The position numbers and the translations under genes are program-made. A stretch of DNA of 12,094 bases from positions 1 to 12,094 of the forward strand of contig JAFSOW010000160.1 of NCBI GenBank assembly GCA_017443165.1, given 5' to 3'. Below the pieces are notes generated by a model. That model had not been told where the DNA came from and did not search any database. It saw nothing but the letters and a program-made list of their open reading frames with translations. Below are positions 1 to 6,045 of the stretch, piece by piece. Position 1 is the first letter of the stretch, and the number at the start of each line of letters is the position of its first letter. This DNA comes from Acidaminococcaceae bacterium (lineage in GTDB: Bacteria; Bacillota; Negativicutes; Acidaminococcales; Acidaminococcaceae).

Positions 1-978
1 AACATTTACCAGTGTTGCTTTTTTATTCCGGATTACCCATACCTGGGGCTGTTCCCCAGTCTGGTATACTGCACCGGAAGGAATCTCTATCACGTTTTCT
101 GTACCGTTTTGCAATGTCACCTTGGCTGTCATGCCCAGTTTTACCGCTTCCGGCATAGTATCTACGGCCACTTTTACTTTATAAGTGCGGGTCACAGAAT
201 CCGCCATGGGCGCGATCTCGCTGATGTGCCCGGAAGCCATGCTGTCATTCAATGCCCAGAATGTTATTTTGGCAGGCTGGTTGGGACGGATCTGACCTAA
301 CCTGTTTTCCGGAACATAAATCTGGATTTCACGGCTGCCATCTCGCACAATGGTAACCACAGGCGTGCCGGCGCCTACTACCTGGCCTATCTCACCGGAA
401 ATGGCTGCTACTGTGCCGTCATGGTCGGAAACCAGCTGTGTATATTCCATCTGATTCCGGCTGGCGTTCCATTTAGCCCGTGCGCTTTTCAGTGTCGCAT
501 CTGCCGCATCAAGCTGCGTTTTGTATTGATCCCGTGCCATAGCGCTTACAGCGTTCTGCTCATACAGTTTGCTGTAACGGGCGTAGTTCTCTTTTGCCAA
601 ATTGTAATTAGAAAGAGCCGCCTGATAGGCCGCCTGGTCCGCATCATAGCTCTGCCGTACATCCTTGGGATCAAGCTCCATCAACACCTGCCCGGCGCGG
701 ACCGTATCTCCCAGATTAACGGACCGGGACACAATCTTGCCGCCTGTCTGAAAGGCAAGATTGCTTTCATACTTTCCCCGCACTTCGCCCGGATACGTAG
801 CTGTACCGTCCGCAACTGTTTCCCCGACGGTCATGGTGCGCACCACCGGAACGGTCCTTTTTTCTGTTGCAGGCGGCTTCAGTACAGAAACAACCCGCCA
901 TCCCACAAAAGCAATCACAGCAATACCAAGCAAAATAAAATGTTTTTTTGTCAGTTTAATATCCCTTAAAAAATTCAT
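1..978 (-). CDS. Efflux RND transporter periplasmic adaptor subunit (HlyD/AcrA family), 3' end outside window
   Basis: This is the periplasmic adaptor (membrane fusion protein) of a tripartite efflux pump, which links an inner-membrane transporter to an outer-membrane channel. Reading from ATG at 978, 326 codons are visible before the window edge. Residues about 14-32 form one hydrophobic N-terminal anchor and no lipobox cysteine is seen. A first lipoyl half-motif follows at about 75-100 (GGKIVSRSVNLGDTVRAGQV). An alpha-helical hairpin rich in Ala, Gln and Tyr comes next, then the second lipoyl half (DGTVAAISGEIGQVVGAGTPV) and beta-barrel segments ending in a KLGMTAKVTL stretch. A GGAGAG ribosome site lies about 9 bases before the ATG. 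The gene follows the TetR gene after 119 bases on the same strand. The transporter gene itself, probably RND and possibly an ABC exporter, would lie beyond base 1. The family call is strong; the pump type is inferred. Confidence 0.9.
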   Translation of the reverse strand, partial: MNFLRDIKLTKKHFILLGIAVIAFVGWRVVSVLKPPATEKRTVPVVRTMTVGETVADGTATYPGEVRGKYESNLAFQTGGKIVSRSVNLGDTVRAGQVLMELDPKDVRQSYDADQAAYQAALSNYNLAKENYARYSKLYEQNAVSAMARDQYKTQLDAADATLKSARAKWNASRNQMEYTQLVSDHDGTVAAISGEIGQVVGAGTPVVTIVRDGSREIQIYVPENRLGQIRPNQPAKITFWALNDSMASGHISEIAPMADSVTRTYKVKVAVDTMPEAVKLGMTAKVTLQNGTENVIEIPSGAVYQTGEQPQVWVIRNKKATLVNV

Positions 979-1022
979 GCCCTGTTCTCTCCAATCTGCC
1001 GTTACAACTTTCTTTTCTTTAT

Positions 1023-1051
1023 ATTATATTACAACCAATCTGTTCCAATCT
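1023..1051 (-). promoter_or_regulatory. Possible promoter of the adaptor gene with a direct repeat over the -35 region
   Basis: The 119-base gap between the TetR gene and the adaptor gene is A+T-rich. It holds a perfect TATAAT on the minus strand at 1028-1023. There is no good TTGACA 16-18 bases upstream. That region is instead covered by two copies of the 7-mer AGATTGG (minus strand, 1041-1035 and 1051-1045), whose starts are exactly 10 bases apart. A transcript from here would have a leader of roughly 37 bases. A weak -35 covered by a tandem repeat is typical of activator-dependent promoters, but this is inference only. Confidence 0.35.
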
Positions 1052-1097
1052 AATTCAAACTTTATATTCCTGGTGATAGCAGCCAATTAAATCATTT

Positions 1098-1733
1098 TTA
1101 TTGCAACTGTTCTCTTCCCGTTGAAATGGTATTCAGGTAATCAAGGTACACAGACCTCAGCTTTTCAGAATCATCTGCGCCAGGAAGTCGTTTTGATTCC
1201 GATATGGCTTCGTAGCTGTAGGTCACCAGATAAAAAGCAAAAATACTGATAAGCACGAAGGCCGTGCGCCGACTATCCGTTTCTGCCTTTACGTACTGAC
1301 TGTCCTTTGCCCTGTCGAAAGCCTCCGTCAGCCTGTCGTAAAAAGCAAGCATCTGTTGCCTGACGATATCGTTCCCTACTGCTGTTGGTGTCAGGAACTC
1401 CCGATAAATGACATGGATACTCTCCGGTTCCTTCAAGAAAACATTCTTCACCTCATCCAAAAACGCCAGGATACAGGCCAGCGGGGTCTGCCCCGGTTCT
1501 TTTAATATTTCCGCAAGGCGAAGCAGCTTTTCTGCCTGCTGTTCCAACACCTTCCGGTACAACTGAGCCTTGCCACCGAAATGATATGAAACCAACGCGC
1601 TGTTGGCACCTGCCTCCTCGGTTATTTTCTTAACGGAAACTCCGTGGTAGCCGTATTGAGCAAAAAGCCATTTGGCGGCCTGCAAAATCTTTTCAGAAGT
1701 GCCTTTGGCTGATTGCGATGCAACTGTCTTCAT
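1098..1733 (-). CDS. TetR/AcrR family transcriptional repressor (CecR/YbiH-like)
   Basis: A 211-residue ligand-responsive DNA-binding protein of usual TetR length. The N-terminal domain is clear: helix 1 around KILQAAKWLFAQYGYHGVSV (16-35), a helix-turn-helix at about 34-53 (KKITEEAGANSALVSYHFGG), then KAQLYRKVL. The C-terminal ligand domain contains an REFLTPTA segment. From memory this resembles the REQLSPTA stretch of E. coli CecR (YbiH), which controls an HlyD-ABC exporter operon. The gene sits upstream of an efflux adaptor gene in the same direction, which suggests it controls that operon and itself. A perfect palindrome overlaps its predicted start of transcription. GGGGAA about 6 bases before the ATG is the likely ribosome site. 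The family call is secure; the target and ligand are inferred. Confidence 0.93.
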   Translation of the reverse strand: MKTVASQSAKGTSEKILQAAKWLFAQYGYHGVSVKKITEEAGANSALVSYHFGGKAQLYRKVLEQQAEKLLRLAEILKEPGQTPLACILAFLDEVKNVFLKEPESIHVIYREFLTPTAVGNDIVRQQMLAFYDRLTEAFDRAKDSQYVKAETDSRRTAFVLISIFAFYLVTYSYEAISESKRLPGADDSEKLRSVYLDYLNTISTGREQLQ

Positions 1734-1783
1734 GTCCGGTTCCCCAATCTTCCTTTCATAATAGTCAAGAAGAATATATAATT

Positions 1784-1799
1784 AATTAAACGTTTAATT
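1784..1799. promoter_or_regulatory. Candidate TetR-family operator palindrome
   Basis: AATTAAACGTTTAATT is a perfect 16-base palindrome. It lies 51 bases upstream of the TetR gene start and directly after the -10 element, so it would cover the +1 position (about 1794). Its position and symmetry fit an autoregulatory operator for the TetR-family dimer encoded next to it. Binding has not been shown, and A+T-rich palindromes can arise by chance. Confidence 0.55.
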
Positions 1800-1800
1800 T

Positions 1801-1828
1801 ATTATAACATAGATTTTACTGCACGCAA
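1801..1828 (-). promoter_or_regulatory. Predicted sigma-70 type promoter of the TetR gene
   Basis: On the minus strand a perfect TATAAT (1806-1801) is preceded by TTGCGT (1828-1823) with a 16-base spacer. Transcription would begin near 1794, inside the 16-base palindrome, and give a leader of about 60 bases to the TetR start. A TTGACC hexamer also occurs further upstream, but its distance of 23 bases to TATAAT is too long. Confidence 0.5.
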
Positions 1829-1840
1829 GGGTCAATAATA

Positions 1841-1885
1841 AAGCGCTACAGTAAAATGTATCTTACACATTTTACTGCAGCGCTT
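1841..1885 (-). terminator. Rho-independent terminator after ctpA
   Basis: The two 19-base arms (1841-1859 and 1867-1885) pair with only one mismatch (A/C) around a 7-base loop. Each outer end is GC-rich (AAGCGCT/AGCGCTT). On the minus strand the stem is followed by a T-rich run, CTTTATTATT. It lies 57 bases past the ctpA stop and before the TetR promoter, so it should end the ftsE-ftsX-M23-ctpA transcript and insulate the efflux operon. Confidence 0.75.
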
Positions 1886-1941
1886 CTTGTTTTACGGCTC
1901 ACTACGTAAAGCTTTGGTACACATTTTTTTATTGCCGCTGC

Positions 1942-3102
1942 TCAATTTCCCTTCTTTTCCAGCTCTTCCTTCAAATATTCTTCCGCCTTTTTCAGCTGTT
2001 CATCTGTTACCGCCTTTTCCGGTAATTCAATTTCCACATCGGGTTCCACCCCCACTTTGTGGATGGACCGGCCGGAAGGCGTATAATACATGGCCGTGGT
2101 CAGCTTCAGCCCCGTATCGGCCGTGATATGGAACACCGACTGCACGCAGCCTTTTCCATACGTTTTCACACCAAACAGTTTTCCTGCTTTGGTATCCTGT
2201 ACCGCACCGGACACGATTTCCGAAGCGCTGGCGCTGCCATGGTCGATCAAAACCGCCAGCGGATATTTTACTTTTTCCAGTTTGGACTTGTAGACCTGTG
2301 TTTTTCCTTTTTTATCTGTAATAGAAACCACCGGGCCCTTAGGTACGATGTAGTTTGCTACTTTAACGCATTCCCCTAACAGGCCGCCGGGATTGTGCCG
2401 AAGATCCAAAAGGGTCGCCTGCATGCCTTCCTGTTCCAGTTTTTCGTAAGCTTTTTTAAACTCTTCGCCGGTGTTTTCGTTGAACATGGAAATACGGATA
2501 TAACCGATTTTGGAATCCGGCAGCATTTTTCCCGCTACCGACTTAATCTTTATATCGTCCCTTACAATATCGGCCGTAAACTGTTCTCCGTTCTTGTGTT
2601 CCAGCAACAATTTGACATTGGTTCCCTTTTTACCACGGATAGTACTGACCACATCCTCCAGGGAACGCCCTTTCGTATCTACATCGTTTACCTTCAGGAT
2701 CTTGTCCCCGGCTTCAATGCCGGCTTTCGCCCCAGGAGAGCCCTCCATGGGAGACACCACTACGAACTCCTTGTTGCGTTGGCCCAGCACCACGCCAATA
2801 CCGCCGAACGTTCCGTCCGTCATCTCGTTCAGACGGGCAAAGCCTTCTTCATTCAGATACTCGGAATACGGATCGTCCAGGCTTTCCACCAGTCCGTGCA
2901 TGGCGCCTTCGAACAGTTTTTTATCTGTATACTCCCCTACATAACCGGAATGGATACGTCCCAGCGTATAAAGGAACTGCAGCGCCCCTTCCGCATTATG
3001 GGTCACCTTCTGCAGCCCCCAGGCCATACCGATGACCGTCATTGATATGGAAAGTATGACTACCAGAGGAATCACCCAGATACTTACTTTTCTGTTAAAC
3101 AC
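1942..3102 (-). CDS. ctpA: Carboxyl-terminal processing protease, S41 family
   Basis: A 386-residue membrane-anchored serine protease that cleaves proteins near their C-termini in the cell envelope. Residues about 8-30 form one N-terminal membrane segment. A PDZ domain follows at about 96-170 (GGIGVVLGQ ... VVSPMEGSPGAKAGIEAGDKILKVN), then the S41 catalytic core. The Ser-Lys-Gln active site of the CtpB type can be placed: Ser292 in GSASASEI, Lys317 in TYGKG and Gln321, with the expected spacings of 25 and 4. The start chosen is GTG at 3102 because GGAGG lies 7 bases upstream and the protein then begins with a normal anchor. The frame stays open to 3213, but the extra 37 residues run through a hairpin and are unlikely to be coding. 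The gene follows ftsEX and the M23 hydrolase, and a terminator follows it. It may process or degrade that hydrolase (inference). Confidence 0.93.
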   Translation of the reverse strand: MFNRKVSIWVIPLVVILSISMTVIGMAWGLQKVTHNAEGALQFLYTLGRIHSGYVGEYTDKKLFEGAMHGLVESLDDPYSEYLNEEGFARLNEMTDGTFGGIGVVLGQRNKEFVVVSPMEGSPGAKAGIEAGDKILKVNDVDTKGRSLEDVVSTIRGKKGTNVKLLLEHKNGEQFTADIVRDDIKIKSVAGKMLPDSKIGYIRISMFNENTGEEFKKAYEKLEQEGMQATLLDLRHNPGGLLGECVKVANYIVPKGPVVSITDKKGKTQVYKSKLEKVKYPLAVLIDHGSASASEIVSGAVQDTKAGKLFGVKTYGKGCVQSVFHITADTGLKLTTAMYYTPSGRSIHKVGVEPDVEIELPEKAVTDEQLKKAEEYLKEELEKKGN

Positions 3103-3145
3103 CTGATTCCCTCCACTGCAATCTACATAATAAACCGTAATATCG

Positions 3146-3181
3146 AAAAGGAGGAAGGAGGACAAGCCCCTTCCTCCTTTT
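3146..3181 (-). terminator. Hairpin between the M23 hydrolase gene and ctpA, possible (partial) terminator
   Basis: A perfect 13-base inverted repeat (3146-3158 and 3169-3181, arms AAAAGGAGGAAGG and CCTTCCTCCTTTT) encloses a 10-base loop. The outer end of the stem supplies four T residues on the minus strand, followed by CGATATT, so the U-tract is short. It lies 53 bases after the hydrolase stop. No convincing promoter fits in the 43 bases left before ctpA, so partial read-through that lowers ctpA expression seems more likely than full termination. Confidence 0.5.
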
Positions 3182-3234
3182 AACGTCCCCGTACAGCCAG
3201 CTGCAATTAGCAACCGTTACAACGTCTTTCTTAA

Positions 3235-4371
3235 TCAAGGCAGATAATTCAACGGTTCCGTCACTTCACCGTGAAGGCGAACCTCAAAGTGGCAGTGAGG
3301 ACCGGTGGAATACCCGGTACTGCCTGCCAGGGCCACAACCTGACCCTGTGATACCCGCTGGCCTTCACCTACAGACAGGCTGGAATTATGTCCGTAAATG
3401 GTAACCAGCCCGCCGCCATGGTCGATCATGATGGCATAACCATAACCGCCCATCCAGCCGGAATACACAACCACCCCGGCTGCCGCCGCATGAATAGGTG
3501 TGCCATAATCTACCGCAATATCCATGCCGGAATGATATTTCCGTGTACCGAAAATCGGATGTACGCGCCAGCCGTAATAAGAAGTAATAGTACCGGAACA
3601 GGGCCATACGAAAGAACCGTTCCCTCCGCCGGAAGGCATCACGGAAGCAGTTTCCATCCCCTGCAACATCGCCTTGATATTATCGGAAATGGCAAGCATA
3701 CGGTCATATTCTTCCTCTGACTTACGCTTTTCTTCTTCCGCTATGTACAGTTTCTGGGCACGCTGCTGCCGCATCTCTTCCGCACTGCTGCGCTTCTCTT
3801 CCAGAGCAGCTTTATCTTTTTTTATCTCGCCCATCTGGCCGTCCAGCTGATCCTGCCTTTTCTTGATTTCCGCAGCCTCTTTTTCCACAATGGCAATCAG
3901 GTCCAGATCGCTGCGGATGATTTTCTGCAAAAGGTACATACGGGAAGCAAAATCACCGAAGTCCTTGGCCCCCAGCAATACGTCCAGATAATTGATCTGT
4001 CCGTTCTCATATATATCCCGGAGCCGCTGACGGTAAATCAACATCCGTCCTTCCATTTCCTCTTTCTTTTTATTCAGTTCTGCGGTATTTTTATCAATAT
4101 CCTTTTGCAGCGTGTCTGCTTTTTTCTGCAGCACATCAATATCCTGCTGCAGGCGGCTTAACTTACTCACGATTTCGCCCAGGCTCTCTTTTGCCTCTGC
4201 GACTTTATGTTTCGCCTGGTCTTTCTTTTCTTCTGCCACCTGCACGTTATGCTGGGCCTTGTCCAGTTCCTTCTGCTTTTTCTCCATTTCGCTGGCGGCA
4301 AAAGCAGGCAGCATATTCAGCAGGAACAGCCATACTGCGAAGAACGCTGCCAATAATCTACGTAATCTCAT
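3235..4371 (-). CDS. Secreted coiled-coil M23 (LytM) peptidoglycan hydrolase, EnvC/CwlO-like FtsEX partner
   Basis: A 378-residue exported protein. A signal peptide with positive start and hydrophobic core ends at a probable AFA-A site near residue 25. A long charged coiled coil covers about 27-240, with the short helical FASRMYLLQKI segment seen in the EnvC/PcsB/CwlO group. A Gly/Ser linker is followed by an M23 domain at about 255-378. The metal and catalytic residues are present: H280 and D284 (HSGMD), H328 (YGHN), and H359 and H361 (GPHCH). It therefore looks enzymatically active, unlike E. coli EnvC, whose LytM domain is degenerate and only activates amidases. The start lies 13 bases after the ftsX stop, with GGAGGAG overlapping that stop, so it is cotranscribed with ftsEX. 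Its function as the FtsEX-controlled hydrolase is inferred from context and architecture. Confidence 0.92.
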   Translation of the reverse strand: MRLRRLLAAFFAVWLFLLNMLPAFAASEMEKKQKELDKAQHNVQVAEEKKDQAKHKVAEAKESLGEIVSKLSRLQQDIDVLQKKADTLQKDIDKNTAELNKKKEEMEGRMLIYRQRLRDIYENGQINYLDVLLGAKDFGDFASRMYLLQKIIRSDLDLIAIVEKEAAEIKKRQDQLDGQMGEIKKDKAALEEKRSSAEEMRQQRAQKLYIAEEEKRKSEEEYDRMLAISDNIKAMLQGMETASVMPSGGGNGSFVWPCSGTITSYYGWRVHPIFGTRKYHSGMDIAVDYGTPIHAAAAGVVVYSGWMGGYGYAIMIDHGGGLVTIYGHNSSLSVGEGQRVSQGQVVALAGSTGYSTGPHCHFEVRLHGEVTEPLNYLP

Positions 4372-4384
4372 AGGGCAGCTCCTC

Positions 4385-5272
4385 CTAAACCCGCAGGAAC
4401 TTCTTCAGGGAAAGGTAGCTGCCCAATGCCCCGATCAGCGTGCCGCAGGCAAGGATGAAAATATCCGCGTACAGCAGGGTTGGCCAGGACGGCAACACCG
4501 GGAAGAACGCAAACGTTGTATGCAGCCTGCCGCTGAGACTGACATAAATCAGATCGACTACGGCGCAGGCAATAATGGCGCCTCCCAGCCCCAAAGTCAT
4601 GCCTTCCAGCAGAAAGGGCCAGCGGATGAACCAGTCAGTAGCGCCTACATACTTCATAATAACCACCTCGCGCCGCCGGGCGAACACGGTGAGGCGAATG
4701 GTGTTAATAATGATAAACAGGGTTGCAAAACAAAGGAATACAATCAGCACTGCACCCCCGATACGCATCACCTTGGTAAGGGCAAAGAGGTGTTCCACCA
4801 CTTCCTGTCCAAATTTTGCTGTTTCAACCTTTGGCCAGTGCTCCACCTGGGACACCAGCGCCTTGATCCGCTCCGGCCTGTCTACCTGGACCTCAAAGGA
4901 AAAAGGAAAGGGATTATCCTTACCCAATGCCTTTAATAAGGTCGCCTGATCGCCCAGACGGTTTTTAAAACGTTCCATGGCCATGGCCTTGGTTACTTCC
5001 GTAACCTGGACTACGCCTTCCATCTTTTTCAGTTTTTCCCGCATCTCGGCTACTTCTTCCCCGGTAGCGGTATCCTCCAGATAGACCGTCATCTCCACCT
5101 GACCTTCCAGATATTTCGCCAGGTTGTCCGTATTCAGGTACATCAGCAGGAACAGCCCCAGGACCAGAAGAGAAACAGCAACCGTAGAGACAGATGCAAA
5201 ACTCATTATACCGTTTCGTTTAATGGATTTGCCTGTCTCACGGATAAAATATTCTTTACTGCTCAGACTCAT
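4385..5272 (-). CDS. ftsX: Cell division protein FtsX, permease-like component
   Basis: A 295-residue inner-membrane protein of normal FtsX length. It works with the ATPase FtsE to pass a mechanical signal across the membrane to a peptidoglycan hydrolase. Four membrane segments are seen at about 24-46, 171-193, 220-245 and 266-289. A large extracytoplasmic loop (about 47-168) sits between the first two, and this is the part that contacts the hydrolase in known systems. The FARRREVVIMKYVGATDWFIRWPF stretch after the second segment is a family hallmark. The start ATG at 5272 lies inside the end of ftsE (17-base overlap), with GGAG about 9 bases upstream, which implies translational coupling. 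Confidence 0.96.
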   Translation of the reverse strand: MSLSSKEYFIRETGKSIKRNGIMSFASVSTVAVSLLVLGLFLLMYLNTDNLAKYLEGQVEMTVYLEDTATGEEVAEMREKLKKMEGVVQVTEVTKAMAMERFKNRLGDQATLLKALGKDNPFPFSFEVQVDRPERIKALVSQVEHWPKVETAKFGQEVVEHLFALTKVMRIGGAVLIVFLCFATLFIIINTIRLTVFARRREVVIMKYVGATDWFIRWPFLLEGMTLGLGGAIIACAVVDLIYVSLSGRLHTTFAFFPVLPSWPTLLYADIFILACGTLIGALGSYLSLKKFLRV

Positions 5273-5948
5273 ATCCGTATACTCCGTTCAATTCGTCACG
5301 AACGATTTCACCGTGTTCGATTGCGATGACCCGCTTGCCCATGCTGTCGACAATTTCCTTGTCATGAGTGGCCATGATGATCGTCGTGCCGGTATTGTTG
5401 ATTTCCTGGAAAATCTCCATAATCTCCATACTGGTTTCCGGATCCAGATTCCCGGTAGGTTCGTCTGCAATCACCAGACTGGGGCTGTTGACAATAGCCC
5501 GGGCAATAGCGATGCGCTGCTGCTCCCCACCGGACAGTTCGTTGGGCTTGGAATACGCCCGGCGGCGCAGACCTACCAGATCCAGCACATTCATCACGCG
5601 CCGTTTGATTTTGCGATATGGCGCTTCAATAACCTGCATGGCAAAGGCCACATTATCATACACCGTACGGTCCGGCAGCAGTCGGTAATCCTGGAATATG
5701 ATTCCCAGCTGGCGCCGCAGGTACGGTACTTCTTTCGCCGTCAAATTCAAAATGTCCACATCGTTCAGCCGTATACTGCCGGAAGTAGGAAGCACTTCCC
5801 TGAACAGCAGCTTGATAAATGTAGACTTGCCGGCCCCGCTGGGGCCTACGATGAATACAAATTCACCCTGTTCAATTCGAACATTAATATTACGTAGCGC
5901 CACATTCCCGCCGGGATATGTTTTGCTGACATCTGTCATTTCCAGCAC
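5256..5948 (-). CDS. ftsE: Cell division ATP-binding protein FtsE
   Basis: A 230-residue ABC-type ATPase that binds FtsX on the cytoplasmic side. All motifs are intact: Walker A GPSGAGKST (35-43), Q-loop IIFQDYRLLPDRTVYDNV (Q86), signature LSGGEQQRIAIARA (138-151), Walker B LVIADEPTGNLD with Glu163, and the H-loop histidine H195 in MATHD. The start is GTG at 5948, giving MLEMTDVSKTY, which matches the usual N-terminus. A GGAGG lies 11 bases before it but 20 bases before the next ATG (5939), which argues for GTG. It is the first gene of the ftsE-ftsX-M23 unit. The 97-base gap to csaB may hold its promoter. Confidence 0.97.
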   Translation of the reverse strand: MLEMTDVSKTYPGGNVALRNINVRIEQGEFVFIVGPSGAGKSTFIKLLFREVLPTSGSIRLNDVDILNLTAKEVPYLRRQLGIIFQDYRLLPDRTVYDNVAFAMQVIEAPYRKIKRRVMNVLDLVGLRRRAYSKPNELSGGEQQRIAIARAIVNSPSLVIADEPTGNLDPETSMEIMEIFQEINNTGTTIIMATHDKEIVDSMGKRVIAIEHGEIVRDELNGVYGYESEQ

Positions 5949-6010
5949 TGGTTAAACGCCCTCCAAAATAATTCGAAAAAAGAAATTCTTTAATAATACT
6001 ATACAACTTT

Positions 6011-6041
6011 TTGCGAATACCGTTTGCAAAATAATTGCGAA
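6011..6041. repeat. Three short TTGCRAA repeats upstream of ftsE
   Basis: Within the csaB-ftsE gap the plus strand shows TTGCGAA at 6011-6017, TTGCAAA at 6024-6030 and TTGCGAA at 6035-6041. They are spaced 13 and 11 bases apart, close to one helical turn. The middle copy is part of the palindrome TTTGCAAA. They lie 60-95 bases upstream of the ftsE start, where a regulator of an ftsE promoter could bind. The DNA between them and ftsE is A+T-rich, but no strong -35/-10 pair stands out. Function is unknown and chance is possible. Confidence 0.35.
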
Positions 6042-6045
6042 TTCT

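Noticed and set aside
421..969. Plus-strand open frame of 182 codons
   Set aside because: It is antisense to the efflux adaptor gene, whose minus-strand translation is clearly conserved; the plus-strand product is low-complexity and matches no family I know.
1891..1910. Inverted repeat TTTACG/CGTAAA after ctpA
   Set aside because: It is only six bases per arm with an eight-base gap and sits beside the much stronger terminator stem; I see no independent role for it.
3103..3213. N-terminal extension of ctpA to 3213 (423 residues)
   Set aside because: The extra 37 codons run through a perfect inverted repeat. The GTG at 3102 has an ideal GGAGG and gives a standard membrane anchor at the N-terminus.
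4112..4936. Plus-strand open frame of 274 codons across the hydrolase/ftsX boundary
   Set aside because: It runs antisense through two well-supported genes and their junction, has no ribosome site of note and has no recognisable domain.
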